A stretch of DNA of 64,000 nucleotides from Strix aluco. Lineage: Eukaryota; Chordata; Aves; Strigiformes; Strigidae. Both the position numbers and the translations under genes were made by a program. The notes beneath the pieces are model-generated. The model did not search any database and had not been told where the DNA came from. It saw nothing but the letters and a program-made list of their open reading frames with translations. Numbering within the stretch: position 1 is the first letter of the stretch; each line of letters opens with the position of its first letter. Shown in pieces: positions 1-47,826 of the stretch. The stretch covers positions 65,842,463 to 65,906,462 of the forward strand of contig NC_133971.1 in NCBI RefSeq assembly GCF_031877795.1. Direction: 5' to 3'.

Positions 1-1991
1 CTGAACAAATAGAAGCCCCACCAACATCTGTAGAAGGTGTCACGAGTCAAAGAATGCATTAGTAATCAATGCTTGCTACAGTCAGCACAATGGAGTTGTG
101 AAAGCACTGAATATTCTGCAGACCTTAGTGAAGAACCCCAGTTATTAAGGAGAAAAACAAAGATTATGTTCTCACAGACAGCTCAACCTTGCTCTCAAAG
201 CTCCCAGAGATGGTTTGTGAAGATTTGCAGCTTGTTTAAAACTTGAAGTAAACATTTAGCCTGAGGATGTTAAGACAGCATGTGATACTAAAATATTTTA
301 ATGCCCCACAGTGTTAGATGGATGTAAGAAACTACCAGAAATTGAGCCATGTGCACCACAATGAAGGTATGATCAAGCTTTTGCTTTCACCACAATGGAG
401 ATATGAAAGCTTTTGCTTTAACCAAAATCTGCAACTATTTGCCATCATTCCATTCTTCCTAAGGCCAACAAAAATAGCAACTGCACAGAGCACAACTTCA
501 TCCCAGTCTTGATCTGAGTTCTGTGATACTGTAGGCCTGAAAAAGTTCAATAGTTCTTCTACACTTTTCATCTGAAAGATTTGTTGGCAATTAACTGTGG
601 AAGAATGAGGAGGATAAATCTGTTGTTAATCTTTAAATACAACTGGCTATCTGAATGGATTTAATATGCATTCAAATTTAAGACTAGGAACTGGATTTGT
701 GGTACTTGATACAAAGCCAATTCATTAAGGCTGGTGCTGGAAGATAGGTATCTATTGAATTTCTTTGTATCAAGACAACAAAATTGCCATAATCTTACAA
801 ATGCAGCTTTAAATCCAGTACACACCATTCCCATAAGGTTCACTGCATCTGGACCACACTCCAAACCTAAAATTTTGGGTCACACTCCAGTGCAGGAAAG
901 AGCTTCTCTCTGATACAGACACAATCTTTCACAGGCTCTGTGTAAGATCTCTTTTGAAACTGAAATAGGATGTAGTCACCTACTTGTAACATCATGACTG
1001 TGCAATTGCCTGTTCCTCTGCCTATTCTTTGCAGGTGAATGAAATCTACAGTACACACTGCTCCATTTTCAAAAAATGGACTGAATTATCTTACTTCAAA
1101 GGATTCCAATATTTGACTAGAACAATCAAATTCTCACCTCTGCCTAGGACTCATTGCATAGTAATACCCTCACAACTTCAAATGGGCAGCTTCGTGATCA
1201 TTTACTTTTTTTAATGGATCCTTTTTTGAGGCATCTCGTTGCAACTGTATGAAGTAAAGTCTGCATACATCACACTTTCATGCTTCTCAGTACTGCAATG
1301 TCTAAGGGTCTGTGCCATCAGAATAACCTGCAAATGATGGTTACGCTGTTTGTTGTTGTAAAAGCACCATTAGAGACCCCATTTTTATGTAAGACTGACA
1401 GTGGATAACAGTACTGTAAAAGCAGAGGGGTTTGTACAAACCAGTGTGACCTTCATGTAACCACACAGAGGTTAAAGGGCTATATGGGCTGCATTAGGAG
1501 ACAGCCTTCTACCTAGTCAAGAGCATCAGAAGATGAAGTCCTTTAAAACTTCTGTGACAAAATAGTAAGTATGGAAAACACTGCTGACAAGAAAGCGTCT
1601 TAGGTATTTTGTTTTAGACTGGACCCCAAATCTTCAGGTAAATAAGCTGAATTGACTCAGGGTTAATATCCCTTTGCTTCTCTTCTAGTTTCATTCTCAA
1701 GAGAGGAGGCCTGCATGTTAGTATTTAATGGAGCTGTGGAATGTGAACCTTCAGAGCCAAACCCCATGAGTTTGTGTTGGCCACCTTACCAATGACTAGA
1801 ATTTATGCCAATTGTGTACTTTTTTCTCATCTTGCAGGTCACAAGCTTTACCTTGCATATGGTGCACGTTATGTGTGGTACCTAAAATTCATGTCAGGTT
1901 AGCCCATCAGACCACTTTTAAAAATAACGTATGAAACTTACTTTTCAGCCTAGAAAAAGTCAGTCTGATGCAGACACATCACCTTTATGAC
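1..1991. other. Upstream intergenic DNA
   Basis: No gene, RNA or known repeat recognised. Short open frames here have no protein-family likeness. A 13-base word (AAGCTTTTGCTTT) occurs twice, 32 bases apart, at 375-387 and 407-419, within a longer imperfect duplication. Confidence 0.6.
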
Positions 1992-2178
1992 TGTACCGGG
2001 TCTGGCTGAGCCGGAATTGGTTTTCCCCTGTAGCAGCCCTCCTGGTGCTGTGTTTTATGTTGGGAGCTGGCAGGGTGTTGATAGCACACTGGTGTTGTGG
2101 CTACTGCTGAGTGGTGCTTACACAGCACCAAGGCTCTTTCCGACATTTCCCCCCCACAGTGGGACGGGGTGGGCAACC
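1992..2178 (+). mobile_element. Decayed endogenous-retrovirus LTR fragment, sense orientation
   Basis: The stretch resembles the 5' (U3) part of a common avian ERV LTR family: a TG-start followed by GGCTGAGC, then GTGCTGTGTTTT, TGTTGATAGCACACTG and GTAGTGCTTACAC-like blocks in the expected order. It shares these with the reverse complement of the solo LTR at 10846-11401. Internal viral genes are absent. The right edge is approximate and the copy is old. Confidence 0.6.
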
Positions 2179-2179
2179 A

Positions 2180-5100
2180 CCACAATGACATATCACTCTG
2201 CATACACATTTGAATCTAGTCAGTTTGAACAATTTGCATGTGAAGAGCTGATAGTATTTCACAATATACTGCATTATTTATTTTGACTGAATAAATAAGT
2301 TCACTCTTCTGAAGTGATCCCAACGTCATGGTAGTCAACTTGCTTTAACTCCATCAGAATGACTTTGGGTACAAGTCTGCCCATTGTGTCAGCCATGTTT
2401 CTAATTCAAATATGCTGTGGGAAACAGCAATTAGTCAATTCAGTGTGAGCAAAATTGGGACAAGAAGCGAAGAACATAAATTCCAAGCTGTCCTATTTAA
2501 TACAGTGCTTGTGTTTCTAAAAGAAATGAGATTTAAAACGACACGGTTTGGCATAAATTGTGTGCTGTTTGGAATAAGGTTTTAAAATGAAAGCTGGACA
2601 GCTGAACTCAGCTGCATATTGAGGTGAAGGAGACAAACAGGTGACCAACCCATCTATTTCCTCCTGCAGTACAAGCAACCAGCCCAGCAGAAAGTTCTGG
2701 GCTGCAAATCCCCAACCAGAATATGTCTGAAGTCTTGAATCAGAGATATGTGGGATTTAACCACACAGGATACAAAATCCAGTTCTGCAACACCACATAT
2801 AGGTAACTGGCTCTCTGAAAGGCAAACCTTCCCATTTAAATAGTGTCTGATCTGTTAGCGGTCCCAGCAGCCTGGATGTGCAGAAACTCTTACAAGTTTC
2901 TAATACAAGTTTTCTTTAGTCATCACAGAACTGGGCTTATCTGTTGTCAACTCCATTTTTGAGACACTTGGTTCTGCCGTGTACTGGAAACTTGGACACT
3001 TAGTCCAGCACTGCCACACCCACCTGGGGAACAGACACTGAGAAGAAGTGTAAGCAGGAGACAGACTGCCGTGCCTACACCCATCTCTGGGATAAATTAG
3101 CTTTTTGTTCCAAAGGTCCACCTTTGACTACATATGCTTTAAAAAGAGGATTCTGGCCACTCTTACTCAGTTACAATTGTCATTAACTCCAAACAGTTGA
3201 GGTTAAATTTGGTCCCCATTGTATGCTGGGAAAACATTGTGGCATTTCCACTTTATGCCACTTTGTCACTACAGTTGTTCAGGGTGCCATGGTAATCCGG
3301 GATAGCCAGGATGCACCAGTGCTCCGACCAGTAGGTACCCCTACTGCTACATAAAGCTTGTGTCAAAGGTTGCAATCTCCAGATGTTTCCCAGGCAGATC
3401 TAAGCCAGGTTTCTGCTGGTGAAGTTAATCCAGAGCTAATTCACTATACAACTAGGATTAAGCACATTTCCAAGGTACAGTGGTGCATGGCTTGAGATAA
3501 CACTAAATTTTTTCTGTGCTCTGCTTGCCTTGTGAACAATTACTCCTCTGCACATCAGGCAAATTATAGAACTTGATATTCAAGTTCTTGGCACTTGCGC
3601 AGTATTCTTGCAACATCTTTCTGCTTCTCACTAGGAGTTGGGACACAGTTTTTGGGCTTAATACCAAGATTCCAACTGACTTTGGACATCTTCTGTGTTT
3701 GCTGCCAGCATCATCTTGGTTGAGCATCAGGTTTCAATACAACAAAAACTAAAAAAAGACTAACTAGTACTATCCTGCTATTCTCCTTGCCAGTACAGGA
3801 TTGCTTTCCCAACACTTGAATTTTTTTTATTATTTTTTGAGAGTAGCCACAGAACCAACAAGTAACAACTCACACTAAAAACACAATAATATAAGCTAAG
3901 CTTTCACCACCTAGAATGTGTGAGAATGGTTATAAAGACTCCCTCATGTCCCTAATCTCCTCAGCCATCATCCCCCTTCTGTGTGTGTGGTTGGAGGAGG
4001 CAGGGGGGAAATGAATGACTCTTAGGACCTATTTCTACCAGTTCCCAAATTTCTGTTCCCACCTTCTCCTCCATGTGCATATCTTCAACACAGCAACGGA
4101 TGTAACATCCAACACAGTAGGATGGCAGAAACCACCACCATCCCCACACAGTTATGCATCACTTCCTACTGCCATTCTCCCCCCTTCCTAGTTGATAAAG
4201 TACCAGGCTGAAAGGAACTGGGGGTGAGACCCAAGAGTGCAGAAGGAGCGTGCACATCATTCCCTCACTTCCACTTCCAGCTCCTACTATCTGTCTCATA
4301 CTCAACAGAGTAAGAATGAAGAAGCCAGAGAAACAGGTAATAGAGCAAAGAGGACTGAAGATAACTGGCAGTGGTTACCTCTGTGATATTTAGGAAATAT
4401 AAAATTCCTGATAGCCATACCAAGTCCCATTTTTATGCTTCTGGAGTGACCAGAGAACAGCTGTAGATAACTGGCATGCCAGTGCTGACCATGTGGAATT
4501 GAACTGGGAATTCAAAGCAGGGTGTGGGAAATGAGTGGGTTGGTGAGGAAGGTCCAGAATAAGAGGAATACTGTGCAGCTGGAGGATATGGGGGAAAACA
4601 AAATTCAGCACTTCCAGAGCAAGAATTTCCATAGGGCACTATCTCAATAGCTTTTGTCAGGACTTTTAAGTTCAGAGGTAGCCTCAAGATGTTTTTCCTC
4701 TCCTCTTTCTTTGCAGCGGTAAACTGCCATTGCAGATGACTTCTCCCTTCACCTCCTCCTCTTTTTTGCTGTCAGAAGTACAGCAGCCTTAAGTAATTAG
4801 CAGCAGTTGCCTTGTGTTGGAACAATGAAGCTGCTGAACAATAGGGATAGGCTCGTTATTATGAGAGACCCAGCCCTATGATAATCCAGACCAGGAACTC
4901 CGAATTCACTGCCAGAAGACTTACTGGTTAGTACGTTATTAACTTCACTGCATTTCAAGCTGGAAACAATTCATCCAGTGTTTCACAAAATCAGTTTCTT
5001 AGTCTCCCAATCATACACATGTATGATAAACTTTGAAATGCAGAATCTGATGTTGAGAGCAAGAGTGTAATTTAATTTGCAGCCCACCAAGACAAGTTAT

Positions 5101-5920
5101 GTGGCCCACTCATCTAGGGGCAATTTGGGACTGGGATGCATACCAGACACATTCTTTGAGGCTGGTAGTGGCAGCCATTTCCCGAGAGCCCAGGACCCCT
5201 CTCCAGCACAATGCAATGTCCACAGAAGTACTTAACAACAAACAATAATCTTCATGCAGCTAAAAAACACAAGGGACATTTATTGTCTCTGTCCCAACTT
5301 TTCCGATAGCCTCAAACCACATCTTTTCTCTTTCCTGTGTAGAGCCTGGAATCTGGGGAGCGTATCATTAAGTTCAGAAACTTAGGGAGAAGATTATTAT
5401 GCATTTCAGTCAGCATGAAATTGCAGTTCACAGATTTGTGACCATCTGCTACTGTAAAACTATAACTTACTGTTTGCTTGTAGTTAGCCACAGCACCCAA
5501 GGTTTGCACTATCACCTGTTTAATCAACTGCTGCCCCAGGTTCCTCTCCTCTAACCATAGTGAAGACTAGCGAGCGAAGCCACAAGGGGTGCAGTTCCAT
5601 GGTGCTCTCCCAGAAGACCATCAGAAGCCCTCCACAGTTTACCTTCAGTGAAGCAGCTCCCAAACATCTCCTTTAGTGCAATGTCCTTCACTCCCTTTTC
5701 ATCAAACACTACCTCACTTCCCAATCAAACCTCTTCACAGCTCCCCTTCCCCTCCACTGCCTTTTAGGTAGTCACTTAAGTCCTGCGCAGCTGTGCACAG
5801 GGACTCAGTCACCTCCCCACGCTCAGGTGCATCTGTGCAAGGTCTTCACCATTACTCTTCATGGGGTTTCTCTCCCCATAACAACATCCAGCTGTTATGG
5901 CTGCTCACTTTAGACAGACT
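2180..5920. other. Upstream intergenic DNA
   Basis: No gene or repeat family recognised. Short open frames on both strands look like chance. Confidence 0.6.
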
Positions 5921-5991
5921 CTTAAAGCTGTATTTTCTCTTTTTTTCTGAATGTACTTAAAGCTGTAATTTCTCTTTTTTATTTGAATGTT
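5921..5991 (+). repeat. Two-unit tandem duplication, about 35 bp
   Basis: Two adjacent copies (5921-5955 and 5956-5991), each beginning CTTAAAGCTGTA and ending TGAATGT, with a few substitutions. It lies about 500 bp upstream of the CpG island. Confidence 0.75.
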
Positions 5992-6364
5992 CTCATTTCC
6001 ACTATACTGTGGTTTTGCTCTTGCTGTTCAATTCATTATCCAAGTATCTGAACAACTGCTTCCTACAGCAACGAAGTCACTAGTTACAGGTACAGAGGCA
6101 GAGAGTGTAACGTGTGTTGATGAGGTCCCAAAGCACAGGCCCTGCCCCTCGGCCCTTGCCAGCCTGGGACATCATGGGGCCATGGAAGCCTATGCGTGTG
6201 AAAAAAGCAACACCAAGATTACACCAGCACGGTCAACAAACAGGACCGGGTTTGAAATGTAGTGAGGAAGTACATACCAATGCACCCCAGTTTATCTTCT
6301 TATGCTAGGTCAATTTGTAGCTAATTTCATTTAACATTGAAAGGCACATTCTTCCCAGTCGGGC
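5992..6364. other. Sequence between duplication and CpG island
   Basis: Nothing recognisable apart from rising GC content near 6125-6190. Confidence 0.6.
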
Positions 6365-6480
6365 CTTGCTCCCTGCTCAGGGCCGCCAGAGAAAGCAGCA
6401 GTTTGTGACGACGATGGGGAGCGGCAACTCTAAAGTTACCCACGCAGGAGCACGGGACGGCCAGCCACACTGCCAAAGAA

Positions 6481-6501
6481 GGCGGCTCTTTATAAGCCGC
6501 C
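6481..6501 (+). promoter_or_regulatory. Possible TATA-like element inside a perfect inverted repeat
   Basis: TATAAG (6491-6496) lies in the loop and start of the second arm of a perfect 7-bp inverted repeat, GGCGGCT / AGCCGCC, about 270 bp before the start codon. It could be a core-promoter element giving a 5' UTR of roughly 240 bp, but CpG-island promoters often lack a used TATA box. Confidence 0.35.
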
Positions 6502-6763
6502 CTCGCAGAATTTCAGAAAAGCGGCCCAGGCGCACACACCTCCTCCTCCTCCCGCGCCCTCCCTGGCGGTGCCCAGCAGCCACGCCGCTCCCCGGGCCGC
6601 TGCTAGGGCTGCACAGCGGGCCCGCCGCCGCCCGCCGTGACCCCGCCGGGCCGCAGGGGGAGCTCTCTCGCGGGCCGGGGCCTGCTCCCCCGCCCTTGAC
6701 GCTGGCGCACGGCGGAGGCGACGCCCGGGCGGGCTGCAGAGGCGGAAGCGGGGAGGAGCGGCG

Positions 6764-43113
<36,350 letters not shown>

Positions 43114-43527
43114 ACTGTTGTTTGGGATTCCTCTTTCCCCAAATTATCAGGATGAGTGTTTTACACTATAGTGACTTCACTTTAGATATTCAAGTTCTTC
43201 CACAAATGGCACTGAAACCTGACTGAGTAATAGGATTGTTCCAGAATGGTACAAATGCAGTGAGGGGAAGAATGCTGAATTTTGGGACTGGTGAATAAAT
43301 AATCCATTGTACTTGCAATTCAAACTCTACCATTTACTAGCATTCATTAAAATGGGATATCACTGTTGCATACAGGACTCTTTCATAAGCTGCATCTTTA
43401 AAAGTTTTAAATTTATTTCTTCAGACCATTAAACATTTTTCAAAATGTATATGAACATTCATTCTTCCCCAAAAAACATCTGAAATGTATTGTTTTCTCT
43501 GCATATTCTCAGAATGTAGGAACTTGA

Positions 43528-43533
43528 AATAAA
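43528..43533 (+). terminator. Candidate proximal poly(A) signal
   Basis: A canonical AATAAA 415 bases after the stop codon. Use of it would give a short-UTR isoform. The downstream element is unclear: C-rich rather than GT-rich. Confidence 0.3.
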
Positions 43534-44444
43534 TTTCACGAAATTATTTCCCCCCCAACCTCAAATGAAGACAGGCTGTTCATAACACTGCAATAAGGGA
43601 CAAAATAACACATTATGAGATAATTCAGTGCTGTATTACGTTATTTATTATTGACCTATAGGAGGAACTTCAATTTTTTTTTTTTCAGTTTATATCTTTC
43701 TCTAACCATTTTTGGAAGATAGTTTTTTAAGAATGCCTGGCCAGAGAATTCCATTAATATTAAATACTATTTGCTTCCTGCATTTCATATGTAATTATAT
43801 GCATGATTGATATTATGGGTGAAGTTTTTCACATTATTAACTTTAAAACTTCTAAATTGAAACCTCTGAACTGTGAAACTGCTGTCATTCCATTAATAGT
43901 ATGTTCATCCAGGGGGGCTTTGCACCAGTCTGAAAGAGGATTCATAAGCAACATGAGGAATGAACCAGGATTTTGAAATAGCAGCCAAATAATAGCTTAG
44001 TCAAACTACTTTGAAGCACTAAAACGGTGTGTGCTAAGTTTTATCTCTAAACAGCTATGTCGTAGAGGGGAAGGCTCACAGTATCTAATAACAGTTTAGG
44101 TGGTACAAATACTGCTGAAACACAACTCAATATGTGCACACAAAATCCCCATGTTAATTGGATGGTAATATTTGGAGGTTATGCTGTCGGGATTTTCAAT
44201 AAGCACAGATGGACGTTACACATTGCACCAGTCAGAGGAAACTGGTAAGGAAAAATTACAGTAAGCTGTACCTTTTTATAAAATAAAACCTATAGCTATG
44301 TATTTCAGGATTTTGATTTAAGAAAGCCCGTTTTAAAATTTGATATTCTACCTGATCTGTATTCTGCGTTCTTTTGTACTTATGTGCCTTTTTGGTTGTT
44401 GCTACAAGGACTACAGGACTATTTTTGAGAAATATCATTGTTTA

Positions 44445-44450
44445 AATAAA
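44445..44450 (+). terminator. Candidate SPTLC1 poly(A) signal
   Basis: A canonical AATAAA followed within 30 bases by T- and TG-rich sequence. It is one of two strong distal candidates. Confidence 0.4.
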
Positions 44451-44618
44451 AGGTTATTCATGTTTGATTCAGTTTTTTACTTATAATTAGGTTTTGTAGC
44501 ATGCTCAGCTATATTTTGTTGAATATTCTGCGTCAGATGAGCATAGTCTATGTTGCCTCCTTCAGTTCATAATGACTGCCTGTGCTCACTTTGAAAACTT
44601 CACACCTGCATACATTCA

Positions 44619-44624
44619 AATAAA
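44619..44624 (+). terminator. Candidate SPTLC1 distal poly(A) signal
   Basis: A canonical AATAAA with a GT-rich stretch (about 44634-44665) immediately downstream, the usual arrangement of a used cleavage site. Confidence 0.4.
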
Positions 44625-44640
44625 CCACCTATAGTTGTGT

Positions 44641-45863
44641 TGGGGCACTTTTGTGATTGTTGCTTGACTGTTTGAAATAGTAAAATCATTACCTGTGCAA
44701 CGTAGATCCCAATGTGCAAGAGTATTACTATTTCACTGACATTCACATTTTTCTCTATTAACTGTGAGTAAAAGCCTGTGAAAAGCTAACAATTTGAAAG
44801 AGAAAAAGTGTGGGGAAGGAAGCTGATTTCCTTTTTACAGACTGGAATCAAAGTGCAGAACAATCAACCTTCTCAAGACCCTCAGAGATTGCAAGAAATG
44901 GAAATTAAAACTTACCACTATACTTTGAGCTTTTGGTCTGATAATTGAAACTTGAATATTCAAGTTAACTCAAGCCTATGATATATAAACTGGGAACAAA
45001 TGAGGTACTTGAATTCCGTTGCAGCATAATAAATGGTTTTGGAGTTCAAGGTAATCCTGTGAAGGTAAGGAAATCACCAATTAATACTGAAATACTCGGT
45101 TGCAGAATCTATATTCACTTCTTGCATTTTGTTTTAGGTTGTCTCCAAATGGGGGGAATTTTTTTGTTGCAGTTTTGAGAACTAGCAACAGTATTCAGAT
45201 ACATGGGTTTGTTTTGTTGGTTTTGTTTTTTGCTTTAAAATGAAGTGATAACACCTAAATCATCAGGAAACAGGATGGAATTTCTGGCAATTTCAAAGCT
45301 GTGACTAAGTGGTTCTGATGAAACAAAAGTTCTGGTATGTTGCTAAGAGGTAGTAAGCTGATTCATTTGGCAAACACGTAGCCAGCATTAAAATATTGGT
45401 AAAACTGCCTTTGTCCATTTTTGTTGTTTAGTGTGATCTAAATGCTTCTTTTCTGTACACTTGTAAAGTGAACATCTTATGGTTGGTAGCAGTTGAAATA
45501 CTGTTATGTGTTTTACTGACAAGTTATATACATGGTCTCTGTGAGAAATTAAGACGTTTATGAGATGTAACTGATGGAGAGAGATATCCCCACTCAGTTC
45601 AAGTATGTCGGGCCCTCTTAATTTGGACTTTTTTGATAAATGTCTCTGACATGACAAGCACATGAAGGGAAGAGTGGCTCTGGGAAAAAAAAACATTGCT
45701 TGGGGTTAGGGAGACAGCAAGCAATTCTGATTAAACTTTTGATATTAAAAAATCAGAAGCCCATTAACGTGCTTAAATTCTCAGCGCTCTAGGCTGATGA
45801 ATACACAAATAAGCCTGTTTTAGTTGATTTGTGGTTATATTTGGTTGAAGCAGGACTTTTTCA
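44641..45863. other. Intergenic DNA after SPTLC1
   Basis: Nothing recognisable. Short frames without family likeness. Confidence 0.6.
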
Positions 45864-45978
45864 TCACGGAATCACAGAATCATCTAAGTTGGAAAAGACC
45901 TTGAAGGTCACCTAGTCCAACCATTAACCTAACACTGACAGTTCCCAACTACACCATATCCCTCAGCACTATGTCATC
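45864..45978 (-). mobile_element. CR1 3' tail of a different, older subfamily, antisense
   Basis: About 115 bp beginning TCACGGAATCACAGAATCAT and continuing AAGTTGGAAAAGACCTTGAA and CCTAGTCCAACCATTAACC, the reverse complement of a CR1 3' UTR. The wording differs from the other CR1 copies here (GGAAAAGACC against GGAAGGGACC), so it belongs to another subfamily. Confidence 0.85.
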
Positions 45979-47484
45979 CATTTCTTCAGATGTGGGAGTA
46001 ATGCTGGGGTCTTATCAAATAAGTGGAAAGCTATTCAGCAGGGTACTGTTGAGTTGGCTCAAACACATAAGGGTCTTATCCCAAACTTCAAAGTTTCTAT
46101 TGAAAATAAATACCTGGATTCTTAATTTTAATTCGACTAATTTATGTATTTTGCCCTGGCAAGTATTTGGAACACAGTTTCAACTAATTGGAAGCATCAG
46201 GATAATAACTAGTGATCAAAAATAAATGTCAGTGTTTTTTTACTGAATATTAGTATCTGGTAGTTGAAGGAATGCATTTTAACTTATAAGGTGGCCATGG
46301 AAATTGTCCTGATGAAAGCAATTTTTTGCAATATGTGGGGACTGGGAAGGACTGGAAAGAATTTATACTTTGAAGATATTTTGGCTTGAAGAAACATGTC
46401 TACATGATATATATATATATATATTCTTTTTTTAAATAGAGATCTGTTTTCCTTGAATATTTAAAAATAAATAATTGTTATTTGTGTAGGTTCATTGTTT
46501 TTATAGGAAAACCTACAGATACCTTTTCTGTTTATTATAGTAATTATTTTTGGATAGGAGCTGGAATGCATAAGGAGAATATTAAGAAGGAAAGAGGGGT
46601 ATGGCTGAATAACTTTGATTTTTTTTTTTCTCACTTTTGAAATATGATCCCAGTCACTGCACAAAATGTTGTACTGTCTCCTTTCTGTCACTCCATATGG
46701 ACTTCATTATTTTAAACAGGGGTGTGGAGTGTTGGCGTTCACCGATCTATGAAGTTGCTACTGCAAAAGTGTCTTGCATCTTAAGATGACTTGAGAAATG
46801 TACATGAGCTGTAAATGCTGCTTAAACAGAGGAAATATTTACGACTAACAAAAGCATTTGTACATTAAACTGTTTCAGTGTCCTAATAAAAGGAAGTGTC
46901 TGGGTAACATTTCTTGTTGGTTTTTTTATGTTTTTTGGCAGTTTTCATGCTAATAAGGTAATGGACTTACTCTGTCTTGCTGTTGATAGATTTTTCAGAT
47001 TTTAGTTTCCTGTCCAGTGTGTGCTAGGTCATTGCAGAATACGCATAATACAACTCACATAATCTAATAAATCAGCTGAACTGCAGATTGCTGGAAGTTC
47101 ATTACCTGACCAATTTCTAATACTTAGGTAGCAGATATTTGTGGAAAACTGCTGCTGGAAATTAGACACTAGGCCAGGTTTTGCTGTGACTTGATGTATT
47201 AGAAATTCTGTATCAACAAATGCTTGAGTCCAGCTGAAATATGCCTCAGCTTTGAAAGACCTTTATGGAAGAAAATACTGCAATTTTGCCTATCATTTTA
47301 TATGGATAGGATTTCTCTACCCCTGCTATTAAAAGTGTTACCACCTGACTTTACATGCTCTGTGGACAACTGAGCTGCGTTTTCCAACAGGGGATTCAGT
47401 GTTGGCAAAAACCAGTATTAGAGTCAGAGAAAAAACTTGAAGTAGTATTGGAAATGTATAATCCACTTATATTTGATGCAGGCT
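45979..47484. other. Intergenic DNA with an (AT)9 microsatellite
   Basis: Contains an (AT)9 run at 46407-46424. Nothing else recognised. Confidence 0.6.
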
Positions 47485-47826
47485 AAAAATTAGAACATTT
47501 TGGGGCATTACTAACAGAGATAGAGATGTGATCATCCCAGTCTACTCAGCACTTGTCAGACTGCGCTGGGAGGATTGTGTCCAGTTCTGGTCCCTACCAT
47601 TCAAGAAAGTCAAGTACAGACTGGAGAACATCCAAAGCAAGATGACCATAGGACTGGAGAACATGCCCTGTGAGGAAGGAGTGAAGGATTCAGGTCTCTT
47701 CTCCCTGGAGAAGATAAGGCTTAGGGCGGACCTCATCAGTTTTCCAGTACTTCAGCAGCAAGAGGGCAGAGGCTCTCTCTTCCCACGGAGCCACATGGTA
47801 AAGACAAGGGGCAATAGGTATAAGTT
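47485..47826 (+). mobile_element. Sense CR1, upstream half of an interrupted copy
   Basis: Encodes the C-terminal end of CR1 ORF2 on the + strand (IIPVYSALVRL, GLFSLEKIRLRADLI, MVKTRGNRYKL). Its 5' end is truncated. It stops at GGTATAAGTT, where an antisense CR1 begins; the same element resumes at 50308 with AAGTTGCACCACGAAAGG. Confidence 0.9.

Larger units (their letters stand above)
43114..44640 (+). other. SPTLC1 3' UTR, approximate end
   Basis: AT-rich sequence after the stop codon with several AATAAA or ATTAAA hexamers: 43294, 43346, 43428, 43528, 44282, 44445 and 44619. The last is followed by GT-rich sequence suited to a cleavage-stimulating element. A UTR of 1.2-1.5 kb would fit the long 3' UTR of the human transcript as I recall it. 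The true end cannot be fixed without transcript data. Confidence 0.6.

Noticed and set aside
1987-2286. A 99-codon + strand frame upstream of the gene
   Set aside because: It lies mostly in an ERV LTR fragment, which is non-coding, and then runs into unrelated sequence.
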